A stretch of DNA of 64,000 nucleotides, from assembly GCA_044376575.1 (NCBI GenBank), contig JBILKR010000005.1, positions 1 through 64,000 on the forward strand. The letters run 5' to 3'. The notes beneath the pieces were generated by a model. The model worked only from the letters and a program-made list of their open reading frames with translations. It did no database searches and was not told the origin of the DNA. The stretch comes from BA4 sp044376575. Its GTDB lineage: Bacteria > Bacteroidota > Bacteroidia > CAIKAF01. This document shows, one piece after another, positions 34,026 to 42,866 of the stretch. The stretch's first letter is position 1. Each line of letters starts with the position of its first letter. Made by a program: the position numbers and the translations under genes.

Positions 34026-34674
34026 CATCTCCATCATCACCTACGGACAACATACTATCCGAGTTATTTTCAAATTTCTTTGAATGATAATATGCCTTAA
34101 TCAGCGCATTTTGTTTTACCAGATTATACTTGATAATTTCAACTTTTTCGAATGAAATTCCGGTTCTTTCTTTTAATTCATTGATTAATTCAATTTCAGA
34201 TCCGGGTTTAAGCAAATCCAGGCGGTCGAATGTAATGACTTTGGAAGATTCTGTTTTTAAGTCAAGTATTTTCTCAAATACAAATACTATTAGAATTACT
34301 GTTGCATTAAGAAGCACGGCCTCAAGCAAAGATAATGCTGACGTATTGATTCCATTCAATACACTTAGTCCGATAATCACAAACAAATAGGTCATTTCAC
34401 GAATCGGAATGAGATCTGTGCGGTACCTTATTATTCCGAAGATGGCAAACAATCCTAACCCAAAGCCAAGGTTTAATTCCAACTTACTCATGATAAAGGA
34501 CAGGAAGAACACTATGATACCAATCAGAAAAAAAGTAAAAACAAAATTCTTTTTTCTAAAGGTGGTATAATAAATACCGAATACAAGTACGATAAGAACA
34601 CTTAGTTGTAGTCCAAATGAAAGTGATAAACTGTAAATGGATTCAAGGCTATATAAACTGCTGAATAATAACAT
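34018..34674 (-). CDS. DUF4956 family membrane protein
   Basis: A 218-residue inner-membrane protein of the DUF4956 family. The N-terminal 135 residues hold about 4-5 helices; the family core FGLGLFAIFGIIRYRTDLIPIREMTYLFVIIGLSVLNG (about 72-109) is plain. The C-terminal 80 residues form a soluble alpha/beta tail ending in the acidic GDDGDDD. DUF4956 genes are often neighbours of CotH-kinase and VTC-type polyphosphate polymerase genes in other bacteria; here CotH is present and VTC is absent. It lies 2 bp after the preceding gene and overlaps the next. Function unknown. Confidence 0.88.
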   Translation of the reverse strand: MLLFSSLYSLESIYSLSLSFGLQLSVLIVLVFGIYYTTFRKKNFVFTFFLIGIIVFFLSFIMSKLELNLGFGLGLFAIFGIIRYRTDLIPIREMTYLFVIIGLSVLNGINTSALSLLEAVLLNATVILIVFVFEKILDLKTESSKVITFDRLDLLKPGSEIELINELKERTGISFEKVEIIKYNLVKQNALIKAYYHSKKFENNSDSMLSVGDDGDDD

Positions 34675-34676
34675 GC

Positions 34677-35165
34677 TTATTTTAAAATGTATTGATAAGT
34701 TTTTACTTCAATTATTTTTCCTTTGGCATTAGTAGTGGTTCTTGTATTTTTAAGGTTGTTTTTATACGTGTATGTATGAGATTTTATTACCTCTCCTTTC
34801 TTATTCAAAATGGTTTCTTTAATTAATTTTCCGTCATTGTTATATTCATATGAAGTTATCTTAGTTTCCTGATTGGTTACCGGATCAATTACCAATTCTT
34901 TACATAACTTTTGTTGTGGTGAATATTGATATCTTTCAAATAAAACAACATCTCCTTTATCGTTCATCTCTTTTTTTTCAATCACATTTCCAAGGGTGTC
35001 ATACTTCTCAATGGATTCAATGAATTTTAAACTAATACCTCCTTCAATAACTTCACTTTGCTCAATTCTTTCTTTAATTCCTGCATCTTTTATTTCTTTT
35101 CTTGATTGAGAAAAAATACTGAACTGAGACAAAAAGCAAAATAAAACAGTTATAAAAAATTTCAT
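34677..35165 (-). CDS. Hypothetical exported protein with short beta repeats
   Basis: A 162-residue protein with a signal peptide (about 1-19, FFITVLFCFLSQFSIFSQ). Residues about 55-162 are successive beta-hairpin units of about 25 residues: GNVIEKKEMNDKGDVVLFER, SYEYNNDGKLIKETILNKKG, HTYTYKNNLKNTRTTTNAKG, an NxxGxxxxxxxY pattern like YD/RHS-type or MORN-like repeats. No catalytic motif. Predicted periplasmic. It sits in the CotH operon, 1 bp after the lipoprotein gene and 2 bp before DUF4956. Confidence 0.72.
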   Translation of the reverse strand: MKFFITVLFCFLSQFSIFSQSRKEIKDAGIKERIEQSEVIEGGISLKFIESIEKYDTLGNVIEKKEMNDKGDVVLFERYQYSPQQKLCKELVIDPVTNQETKITSYEYNNDGKLIKETILNKKGEVIKSHTYTYKNNLKNTRTTTNAKGKIIEVKTYQYILK

Positions 35166-35166
35166 T

Positions 35167-35559
35167 TTACTTCAATAAATAAATAGTAGGAATTTCAACC
35201 GTCTGATTGTCTTCAGTGATTTCTACTTCTTTGATGATAGCATACTGACCTCCGGGTACAGTAAATGTAGAATCATCTGAGTAGGCAAATATTTTATAAT
35301 TCCCTTTTCTCAGATTCTCAAATTTAAAGGTTCCGTCGTAACTGGTACGTGTGTCATTGTCATAGAAATCATTATCACCGTAAATGATATATACTCTTTC
35401 TTCTTGCGCGGGAAATGTAGATTGGAGCAATGTAAAATTTGTATTATAATCACGAATGATTATTTTGCCCTGTATGGCTGAAGTGCCTCCTTCTCCTTCT
35501 GGTTTATCACAGGCCATAAAAAGGGCTGTGCCAAGAAATAATAAGAGTATTTTTTTCAT
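35167..35559 (-). CDS. Lipoprotein with carboxypeptidase-regulatory-like domain
   Basis: A 130-residue lipoprotein: signal with lipobox LFMACDKPEG (Cys17), then a single Ig-like CarboxypepD_reg-type beta-sandwich (about 28-130), with AIQGKIIIRDYNT, YDGTFKFENLRKGNYKIFAYSDD and VEIPTIYLLK. Predicted anchored to the outer membrane. Its ATG overlaps the stop of the CotH gene by one base, so they are coupled; it probably helps present or hold a partner in this operon. Confidence 0.8.
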   Translation of the reverse strand: MKKILLLFLGTALFMACDKPEGEGGTSAIQGKIIIRDYNTNFTLLQSTFPAQEERVYIIYGDNDFYDNDTRTSYDGTFKFENLRKGNYKIFAYSDDSTFTVPGGQYAIIKEVEITEDNQTVEIPTIYLLK

Positions 35560-38306
35560 TATTTCAGCAGTGTTATATGGCCGAACAATGGGACATCAAT
35601 ATTACCATCATCATCACTATACATGAGTTTGTATGAATATACACCCATTGGTAGTGGTTGTCCGTTATATGTTCCGTCCCAAGCAAAATTCAAATCAGTG
35701 GTATTGAATAAAATCTCTCCCCAGCGATCAAACACAGTAAATTCAATTTTCTTAATACGCTCATTAAAATGAAGTTCAAACACATCATTTTTATTATCAT
35801 CGTTTGGTGAAAATGAATTTGGAATGTATAGCGTAGGTTCAACTTCAACTACTGGTGGGGGAGGAGGTACAAATGTAAAATATGCAATGATTGTATCCGG
35901 TTGAGTAACAGTATAACTAACTGCAGAATCTAATGTTGATGGATTCAACGCATGATTTGAAGACTCCCAATGGTCAAATGTATAACTTGCAGCAGGTAGT
36001 GCAGCCAGATTATAAAATTCACCAGGATTGATATTGTCGTTAAAAGGATAAAATGGTAAAATCGTATTGTTTAGTTTTATTGAACCAGAACCGGGAGGAG
36101 ATACTTTATACACAACCTGCAGTGAGTCTGGTTGAACAAAGTGCGCAATAATTGTATCATTCGTATTAAGTGTAAAATCAACCTGAGTACTATTTATATT
36201 AGGGTTGACTGTATGATTATTCAATTCCCAATAATCAAAATTCCAACCAACAGAAGGGATGGCATTCATATCAATTACTGTTGAACCGAAATAGGTTGAA
36301 GACCAAGGGTAAGAACTTAATAAATTACTCAAGAATTCTACATTTCCACTTCCGGGTGGATCAACCATCACAACAACATTGTAAGGTCCTGTTACATCAT
36401 AGCAATCTACTATACCGTTTGTGATAACACTACAGCGACCGTTGATCTGATCTTTCAGATAATTGACATGCTGCTGCCATTCTGCAATAGTTCCACCCCA
36501 ACGTCCAATTTGTCCGGGCATTTCAGGAGTAATTACATTTAAAATACTATCTAGATGTGCCATGATTTTTGGGCATGTCAATGGATCATTCAATAACTCA
36601 GCATAACGGGTAATAAACAGATTTTTAAAACCATCGTTTTCCATCAATGCAAAGAAAATATCCATGTGTCCCATGTTTGGACCGGTATTTTGAAAATTGT
36701 TATCCAGATCACAAGGATCTGCCTGATAACCGGTTGTTGGCCATCCGGAGAAATTTTCACCTAAATCATAAACGTTATCCATATCCCACATGATATATTT
36801 CCATTTTACACCGGGGTTACCATATCCTCTCCACCACATGGAATTCCAGTTTATCCAGTCACTGTTCACTATATATGTATTATAGATATAATGATCAATT
36901 ACACTCATCACATCAATACGAGACTCGGCCACATCATAATTTGCCTGTACTGCCATGCTGTTATTCATGATATAGTTATATAGATTATTCCAGTCTGCAG
37001 TTGAACCATATCGAACATTCATACCACCCCAATAAGATAAAATATCAATTTCATCTTCTTTCTGATTGTAATAGTATTCGGTATAATCCGCATCACTTGC
37101 TTTTTCTCTTATTTCATATAATCCCCAATATTGCCCGTTAATGTAAACTATACAACTTTCATATCTCCTGCCGTCCATATTCAAACCGATTTTAAAAGCA
37201 TATGATTGCACAAATCCATCCCTTAAATGGCAACCTGGATCATTTTGAAACGGATAGTTATCAGAAGCACCCGCTTTAATAATTAATCTTTGATAACTGG
37301 GGCGTGGAGAAGTGTGAAAAATAGGATATTGCATTTCATCATCGTATCCCTCTTCATCACGGGTAATAAAATCAATCCCTTTTTGTGGATATGCCCAAGA
37401 ATCGTTTCCATGCTTATTTACTTCTCCATAACTCTCAAATTGAAATGTTTCATTTGCATCAAAATATTCAATAGAGGCTCTGATTTGTAACGCTGGATTA
37501 CTAAATAGATTATTAAAATTTGCAGATGATAAAGAAAGAATAGGTATGGTATGATTTACATTAATAAAATAGGTATTGGTTTCTATAAAACTGGACAAAA
37601 TGGTTGGATCTGATGAAAATGCCCTTGCTCTCAATACAGTTGTAGCAGCGATATTTATCGGTCCAGAGTAGGCTGTAGAAGCTGCAGTGGGCTCACTTCC
37701 ATTCGTCGTGTAACGAATGGTTACATTCGGATCCGGACTGGAGATAGATACGTTGATAGCCCCGGGATAATTTCCTGGAGCTAAACTCATGATGGGTTTT
37801 GTTGCATACCCTTGGAATGATCCTGTATTCGTATTATTGGGGGTTGGTGTGGTGAAAACACCCCATGTTGCTGCGCCATCTGTTGTTCTACCCCTTGAAG
37901 AATTTCTTAATGTGGGCTGAATATTAATAATGTCGATGATATTTGCAGCATTGTCAGCAATCAATATTACTTCATTGCCTTCGCTCTGTGTGAGTTTGAA
38001 ATTACTGTGATATGGTCCGGTATTAATATCGCGGTTACTCGCATAAATTAATATTCTATCTCCGGGATTCATTGTAATTGCAGGTAAAGCCCACTTTAAC
38101 GGATTAGTAACTTTATCACTGATAAACAATCCTGACAGATTGACTGCACTTGCTCCGTTATTGTATAATTCAATCCAATCCGGAGAATCTCCGAAATTAT
38201 CGGTTACAGTTCCCATATTTGCACAAGAGTACTCATTAATCACAATCTGCCCGTGAACTAACTGAGCGAAAATAAAACTTATAAGAAGTACGTAAATCTT
38301 TTTCAT
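35559..38306 (-). CDS. CotH kinase-fold surface protein with lamin-tail, chitobiase-like and T9SS type B domains
   Basis: A 915-residue modular exported protein. In order: signal peptide (1-19); lamin-tail domain (about 20-150, VINEYSCANMGTVTDNFGDS); chitobiase C-terminal-like domain (about 175-250, YPGAINVSISSPDPNVTIRY); CotH kinase domain (about 255-640) with GQYWGLYEIREKASDADY and KYIMWDMDNVYDLGENFSG, the two motifs expected for ATP/metal binding in CotH; two InlB-like B repeats (about 665-800, SGNVEFLSNLL and SGSIKLNN... TFDHWESSNH); and a gliding-motility-associated C-terminal domain (about 820-915, YIPNSFSPNDDNKNDVFELH). CotH proteins in spores phosphorylate coat proteins; here the target would be extracellular. 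It starts directly after the preceding gene. Confidence 0.9.
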   Translation of the reverse strand: MKKIYVLLISFIFAQLVHGQIVINEYSCANMGTVTDNFGDSPDWIELYNNGASAVNLSGLFISDKVTNPLKWALPAITMNPGDRILIYASNRDINTGPYHSNFKLTQSEGNEVILIADNAANIIDIINIQPTLRNSSRGRTTDGAATWGVFTTPTPNNTNTGSFQGYATKPIMSLAPGNYPGAINVSISSPDPNVTIRYTTNGSEPTAASTAYSGPINIAATTVLRARAFSSDPTILSSFIETNTYFINVNHTIPILSLSSANFNNLFSNPALQIRASIEYFDANETFQFESYGEVNKHGNDSWAYPQKGIDFITRDEEGYDDEMQYPIFHTSPRPSYQRLIIKAGASDNYPFQNDPGCHLRDGFVQSYAFKIGLNMDGRRYESCIVYINGQYWGLYEIREKASDADYTEYYYNQKEDEIDILSYWGGMNVRYGSTADWNNLYNYIMNNSMAVQANYDVAESRIDVMSVIDHYIYNTYIVNSDWINWNSMWWRGYGNPGVKWKYIMWDMDNVYDLGENFSGWPTTGYQADPCDLDNNFQNTGPNMGHMDIFFALMENDGFKNLFITRYAELLNDPLTCPKIMAHLDSILNVITPEMPGQIGRWGGTIAEWQQHVNYLKDQINGRCSVITNGIVDCYDVTGPYNVVVMVDPPGSGNVEFLSNLLSSYPWSSTYFGSTVIDMNAIPSVGWNFDYWELNNHTVNPNINSTQVDFTLNTNDTIIAHFVQPDSLQVVYKVSPPGSGSIKLNNTILPFYPFNDNINPGEFYNLAALPAASYTFDHWESSNHALNPSTLDSAVSYTVTQPDTIIAYFTFVPPPPPVVEVEPTLYIPNSFSPNDDNKNDVFELHFNERIKKIEFTVFDRWGEILFNTTDLNFAWDGTYNGQPLPMGVYSYKLMYSDDDGNIDVPLFGHITLLK

Positions 38307-39590
38307 TTACTGAATAATTAATTTTTGAATGTTCATGTTCAAATTTGTATGAATTCTCAAAAAATAAATGCCTTTTTCCAAGAAACTTACATCAATCATA
38401 GATTGATGCAAAATTGTTCGTACGGGTTGTCCGGCAGCGTTAATTATTTGAATGGATGTAATGTATCCTTCTGATAGATTGATATTTAAGAATTCTGAAG
38501 CAGGGTTGGGATATATAGAAATCACTGTTTGATCCAATGATTCAATACTTGCATTGCAATCTGCATTATATTTTACACCAGGGCTTCCTTCCGGACAACC
38601 CGCAAACCAAGACTGTGCATCACAAACATCTCTGCTGAAATTAAAATTTGTATCTGCTTCTAGAGTGTATCCATTGCCATCAGGTTGTTCTGACCAAGGT
38701 AAATCATCATCATAATATACCGAGAAAATTATTTTATCATTAGCATCATAGATTCGGATGCAGTCACCATCGCCGGAAAGGTTAAAGAAAAATGGGCCCA
38801 CTTTATTACTAACCCAGGGAAATTGTACATTAAATTTTGCCGGTGTATCGTACACAACCAACGACCCTTGAGGTTGTAATACAGTGTTTGATGGAATTAC
38901 AAAAAGATTAACGTTCTTACTGTCTCTGATTTTATAATTACCAATATTTACAGCACTGTTACCAATATTTCTGATTTCAAACCAATCACCTGCATCTTCT
39001 GTTAATAATGAACTATAGTTTATTTCACTTACAACAATAGTCTCTGATGTACAGGGAATAAAAGGTCCGCCTGGTGAACCCAACACACAGCCAGTTCTCC
39101 AGCTTGTGGGCAGCGCAGGGTCAAGTGTTGTGTTTTTTAATTCAAGTGTTCTACCGAAACCATCTGCTCCAATAGGCCATGGTAAACTATCCTGATAAAA
39201 TACCTCAAAAACCATAGCGTTATTTTGGTCAAACACTCTAATACCGTCAGCATTATTATTTAGTCCATACCCTAAATTACCTTTTCTGTTAGTAATGTTA
39301 TAAACGGCATCAAAAGCAACAGTATCTGCACAAAATACCAAATATTGCTGAGGTCCGATGATTGTTCCTGGGGTTACTAAATACAATCCCGTTAAGCTGC
39401 TGTCTCTCAATCTGTATAATGATAAATCAACTGGCGAATTTCCGGTATTGTATAATTCAAACCAATCACCTGTATTCTTGGTGGAGTCAGAATTGTAATG
39501 AATTTCTGTCAGTTTGATTGTGCTTTGACTATATCCAGTTATTGATATAACTGTAAAAATCAAGAATAGAACATTTACTTTAATTTTCAT
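38307..39590 (-). CDS. Two-lamin-tail-domain protein with T9SS type A sorting domain
   Basis: A 427-residue exported protein, first gene of the CotH operon. Signal peptide 1-21 (ending TGYSQ); lamin-tail domain 1 (about 24-170, IKLTEIHYNSDSTKNTGDWFELYN); lamin-tail domain 2 (about 185-335, VVSEINYSSLLTEDAGDWFEIRN); T9SS type A domain (about 350-427, ISIYPNPASEFLNINLSEGY and FLEKGIYFLRIHTNLNM). Lamin-tail domains are beta-sandwich modules used in bacterial surface proteins, often beside CotH. The stop is immediately followed by the ATG of the CotH gene. Predicted to be exported to the surface with CotH. Confidence 0.88.
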   Translation of the reverse strand: MKIKVNVLFLIFTVISITGYSQSTIKLTEIHYNSDSTKNTGDWFELYNTGNSPVDLSLYRLRDSSLTGLYLVTPGTIIGPQQYLVFCADTVAFDAVYNITNRKGNLGYGLNNNADGIRVFDQNNAMVFEVFYQDSLPWPIGADGFGRTLELKNTTLDPALPTSWRTGCVLGSPGGPFIPCTSETIVVSEINYSSLLTEDAGDWFEIRNIGNSAVNIGNYKIRDSKNVNLFVIPSNTVLQPQGSLVVYDTPAKFNVQFPWVSNKVGPFFFNLSGDGDCIRIYDANDKIIFSVYYDDDLPWSEQPDGNGYTLEADTNFNFSRDVCDAQSWFAGCPEGSPGVKYNADCNASIESLDQTVISIYPNPASEFLNINLSEGYITSIQIINAAGQPVRTILHQSMIDVSFLEKGIYFLRIHTNLNMNIQKLIIQ

Positions 39591-39706
39591 TGCGTGGAAT
39601 TTAACGTGAAATTAATATTTAACATTGAATTAATTATGAATTAACCATTTTTTACTAAAAAAAACGATTTCTAATTCTAAAATTTAATTTTTATATTGAT
39701 GAACGT

Positions 39707-40909
39707 ATGATTTATTCCACTGACTCTAAATATTCTTTTTTAAAAGAGGCTTTCAAAAATATCGAAATGCCTTTTGCATTTATTGACTGGTCAAATTTTG
39801 AAAAAAATATCCAGTCTGTTATTCAGCGTGCCAATGGAAAAAAAATACGACTTGCTTCTAAGTCAATACGATCAATTGAGGTGATGCGCAGAATTTTTTC
39901 CAGTCATGATTTATTTCAGGGTATAATGGCTTACCATCCCGGTGAAGCAGTGTTCTTAAGTAAATCAGGTTTTGATGACATATTGATGGGTTATCCTGTA
40001 TATTCAAAAAAATACATCCAATTAATTTTAGATGAAGTTAAAAGGGGGAAAAGTATTGTATTTATGATAGATTCTATCGAACATATACAAGCCATACAAG
40101 ATGTAGCAGGTGAAATGAATATTACGGCTGAAATTTGTATTGACTTAGATATGTCCACCCGTTTTCCATTTTTGCATTTTGGAGTCCACCGATCTCCGTT
40201 AAATACCCCGGAACAAGCTGTAGATTTATATCATAAAATTAAACAATTTAAAAATGTTCAGTTAGCTGGAATCATGGGATACGAAGCCCAGATTGCAGGT
40301 GTTGGAGATGCCAATTCTTCAGGAATATTTAAAAATATGGCGGTTCGCTTGATGAAACAATATTCTGCTCGTCAGCTTGCTGTAAGAAGAGAAAAGACCG
40401 TTGAGGCATTAATGAAGGAAGGAGCAAATCTTCGAATTGTTAATGGAGGAGGAACAGGTTCGCTGGAAACTACACATCAGGAAAATTGTGTTAATGAAGT
40501 TACTGTTGGGTCAGCTTTTTTTAGTCCGGGTTTGTTTGATCATTATTTAAATTTTCATCACTATCCTGCCGCAGGCTTTGCGCTTGAAATTACTCGTCAG
40601 CCTAAAACAAATATTTTTACCTGTCATGGTGGCGGATATGTCGCATCGGGTGAAGTCGGATTGTTAAAGCAACCAATACCATATTTACCAGAATCAATTA
40701 AACCGATACCACTAGAAGGATTTGGTGAAGTTCAAACTCCAATCTTATATGAGGGAACTCTTGATTTAAAAGTGGGTGATCCATTATTTTTCAGGCATGC
40801 CAAAGCCGGTGAGTTGGGAGAACATTTTAATGAATACAATATTTTAGAAACAAGTGGCCGGGTATCAAAAGTAAAAACATACAGGGGCGAAGGTTATAGT
40901 TTTAGCTAA
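39707..40909 (+). CDS. Fold-type III PLP enzyme (D-serine dehydratase/D-threonine aldolase-like)
   Basis: A 400-residue alanine-racemase-fold enzyme of the amino-acid deaminase/aldolase group. The N-terminal barrel holds the PLP lysine candidate in KIRLASKSIRS (about Lys50), and the glycine-rich phosphate site is VNGGGTGSLETT. The C-terminal beta domain has TCHGGGYVASG and EVQTPILYEG. DTA/DSD enzymes bind a metal through a His-x-Cys/Asp pair near the C-terminus; here the corresponding stretch appears to be ELGEHFNEYN, so the ligands differ and the exact reaction is unsure. Cytoplasmic. The following small membrane-protein gene is 11 bp away. Confidence 0.78.
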   Translation: MIYSTDSKYSFLKEAFKNIEMPFAFIDWSNFEKNIQSVIQRANGKKIRLASKSIRSIEVMRRIFSSHDLFQGIMAYHPGEAVFLSKSGFDDILMGYPVYSKKYIQLILDEVKRGKSIVFMIDSIEHIQAIQDVAGEMNITAEICIDLDMSTRFPFLHFGVHRSPLNTPEQAVDLYHKIKQFKNVQLAGIMGYEAQIAGVGDANSSGIFKNMAVRLMKQYSARQLAVRREKTVEALMKEGANLRIVNGGGTGSLETTHQENCVNEVTVGSAFFSPGLFDHYLNFHHYPAAGFALEITRQPKTNIFTCHGGGYVASGEVGLLKQPIPYLPESIKPIPLEGFGEVQTPILYEGTLDLKVGDPLFFRHAKAGELGEHFNEYNILETSGRVSKVKTYRGEGYSFS

Positions 40910-40920
40910 TAGAATTTTCT

Positions 40921-41298
40921 ATGAAAATCATCACATACCGATTTATTGATATTATTATTCAAACAATTGTAATACTTATATCTGTCTATTTTCTATTTAC
41001 TAAAGGTTGGTCAGGTCTTTATTTATTTTTTGTGATGATGAGTATCGTACAAACGGCAAGTTTATTGTTTTACATACTCAGTAAAGGTGTTGTTATTTCT
41101 CCACTTAGAAAAAAAATACACGTACTGATGTATATTATGTTTGCAGTGGTGTTTTTTCAGATTGTAGTTATGCAGTTGTCAGTCAAGGCAGGTCATTATT
41201 TTATATGGCCTGTAATCATCTTATCCGGTATTTCCATGGTTTTGTATTACATCAATTCGTGGATTGATTATTTCAGGGAATTCAGGAAACTTTCTTAG
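40921..41298 (+). CDS. Small polytopic membrane protein, unknown
   Basis: A 125-residue protein with four predicted transmembrane helices (about 8-27, 30-50, 65-85, 95-113), start FRFI-type MKIITYRFIDIIIQTIVILI and ending in a basic soluble tail (SWIDYFREFRKLS). I do not recognise a family. It is 11 bp after the PLP-enzyme gene, probably co-transcribed, and overlaps the convergent YjbR-like gene by 17 bp. Confidence 0.68.
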   Translation: MKIITYRFIDIIIQTIVILISVYFLFTKGWSGLYLFFVMMSIVQTASLLFYILSKGVVISPLRKKIHVLMYIMFAVVFFQIVVMQLSVKAGHYFIWPVIILSGISMVLYYINSWIDYFREFRKLS

Positions 41299-41644
41299 CA
41301 ATTTCTTCCCTTATTTTTTTTGGAAATTTTTTTACCACCTCATGATAAGAATGATTAATCAATTGATAAATTAGGTCATTGTTTTCACATTCGTCAATTT
41401 GAATAGAATTCCAGTAAGTTTTATTCATGTGATATCCCGGAGTTATAAAATAATACATTTCCCTTAATTCAATTGCATGTTCCGGATCGCATTTTAGATT
41501 TGCAAAAGCCGATAATGGATCAAGAGATAAGATGGCAAAGATTTTACCTCTGATTTTAAAGACCAGTGTCTCATTATCAAATGGTAATGATTCAGTAGCC
41601 TCGTATTTGCTCAGGCAATATGTTCTGAACTCTTCAATATTCAT
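41282..41644 (-). CDS. MmcQ/YjbR family protein
   Basis: A 120-residue protein matching the YjbR/MmcQ family: MNIEEFRTYCLSKYEATESL, PFDNETLVFKIRGKIFAIL, the ANLKCDPEHAIELRE motif and a GYHMNKTYWNSI segment, ending LINHSYHEVVKKFP. The fold resembles the CyaY-like double-wing; members may bind DNA, but the function is not established. It lies 8 bp from thiL on the same strand, probably in one transcript. Confidence 0.88.
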   Translation of the reverse strand: MNIEEFRTYCLSKYEATESLPFDNETLVFKIRGKIFAILSLDPLSAFANLKCDPEHAIELREMYYFITPGYHMNKTYWNSIQIDECENNDLIYQLINHSYHEVVKKFPKKIREEIAKKVS

Positions 41645-41652
41645 GAGGTGCT

Positions 41653-42693
41653 TTAATGTTTAAAACTATCCCAACCTCCGGCAGTGATGGGATGCAGTTG
41701 CTGCTGACTATCGATGATGTAGCAATTGTCACCTTCTTCAGTAATGTATCCAATGATATGCAAATCGGAGATCATTCTTGCTTTCTCATAATCTTCCTGT
41801 TTTATGGTCATCAATAACTCATATTCTTCACCCCCATACAATGCCATTGTAATGGCTGGCATATTCATTTCTTCTGCAACTTTCCAGGTTCCTTGATCAA
41901 TAGGAATTTTTTCTGCATCAATTCGGCATCCATGTTTTGATGCATTGCAAATATGTAAGATTTCTGAAGATAATCCGTCTGAAATGTCAATCATAGAGGT
42001 GGGCTGAATTCCGAGTTCTTTTAACTGACGAATAACATCATATCTTGGTTCTGGTTTTAATTGTTTCTCCAATACATAATCATGACCTTCAAGATCGGGC
42101 TGTATGTTAGGATTTTCAAGAAAAATCTGTTTTTCTCTTTCTAATAGTTGTAACCCTGCATAAGCTGCACCTAAGTTTCCTGTGACAAAAATTAAATCTC
42201 CTTTTTTCGCCCCATTTCGATAAACGATTTCCTTTTCTTCAGCAATACCAAGGGCAGTTATGCTAATTACCATTCCCGACGGGGTCGTGGTTGTATCTCC
42301 TCCGATAAGATCAATTTTATAATAATCGCATGCCAGTTTTATTCCCTGATATAATTCTTCAATGGCCTCAACACTATATTTGCTGGAAACAGCAATTGAT
42401 GTAGTAATTTGAAGCGGCTTGGCATTCATTGCCAGAATATCACTCAGGTTAACAGCTACAGATTTATATCCCAGGTGTTTTAGGGGAACATAGCGCAAAT
42501 CAAAATGAACACCCTCAACCAGCATATCGGTTGTGATGATTGTTTTTTTATTTCCATGATCAACCACCGCCCCATCATCTCCAATACCTGTGATGGTCTC
42601 TGAATGGTGCAATTCAACTGTTGATTGGATTTGTTTAATCAGGTTAAATTCACCAATATTTTCAAGCGAAGATTTATTATTGTTCTCAAACAT
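41653..42693 (-). CDS. thiL: Thiamine-phosphate kinase
   Basis: A 346-residue PurM-like kinase that phosphorylates thiamine phosphate to the active pyrophosphate. Motifs: GIGDDGAVV (about 42-50), TTDMLVEGVHFDL, GYKSVAVNLSDILAMNA, LIGGDTTTTP, GLSSEILHICNAS and LYGGEEYELLM, all characteristic of ThiL. Full length and cytoplasmic. First gene of a minus-strand pair with the YjbR-like gene; divergent from the SUF operon. Confidence 0.95.
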   Translation of the reverse strand: MFENNNKSSLENIGEFNLIKQIQSTVELHHSETITGIGDDGAVVDHGNKKTIITTDMLVEGVHFDLRYVPLKHLGYKSVAVNLSDILAMNAKPLQITTSIAVSSKYSVEAIEELYQGIKLACDYYKIDLIGGDTTTTPSGMVISITALGIAEEKEIVYRNGAKKGDLIFVTGNLGAAYAGLQLLEREKQIFLENPNIQPDLEGHDYVLEKQLKPEPRYDVIRQLKELGIQPTSMIDISDGLSSEILHICNASKHGCRIDAEKIPIDQGTWKVAEEMNMPAITMALYGGEEYELLMTIKQEDYEKARMISDLHIIGYITEEGDNCYIIDSQQQLHPITAGGWDSFKH

Positions 42694-42755
42694 AGATAGT
42701 TATATTTTATATTCTTTTTGAATACTTTCAATTAGAAACCAAATATCTTAAAATA

Positions 42756-42787
42756 TTTGCAAGGCGTTGGTGCATTGCATAAATTTG
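42756..42787 (+). promoter_or_regulatory. Promoter of the SUF operon
   Basis: TTTG at 42,756-42,759 and TAAATTTG at 42,780-42,787, separated by 20 bp: a full match to the Bacteroidota -33/-7 consensus. It is 79 bp before the first SUF gene and just upstream of a 19-bp palindrome. Confidence 0.78.
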
Positions 42788-42798
42788 CACTTTAATTT

Positions 42799-42817
42799 AT
42801 TTAGATTAATTCTAAAT
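42799..42817 (+). promoter_or_regulatory. Candidate repressor operator of the SUF operon (19-bp palindrome)
   Basis: ATTTAGATTAATTCTAAAT is a perfect 7-bp inverted repeat with a 5-bp spacer (9-1-9 with one mismatch), placed 12 bp after the -7 element, over the expected start of transcription. Size and symmetry are like Fur- or Rrf2-family sites, which control Fe-S assembly genes in other bacteria; that link is inference. Confidence 0.5.
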
Positions 42818-42866
42818 AGCTTGAACAAAATGCTTTTAATCTTGTTAATTTAATGATTGGAAAAAT

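Noticed and set aside
39591..39706. Regulatory structure in the AT-rich gap between the CotH operon and the PLP enzyme gene
   Set aside because: The 116 bp are AT-rich without a clear TAnnTTTG or stable hairpin on either strand; nothing supportable.
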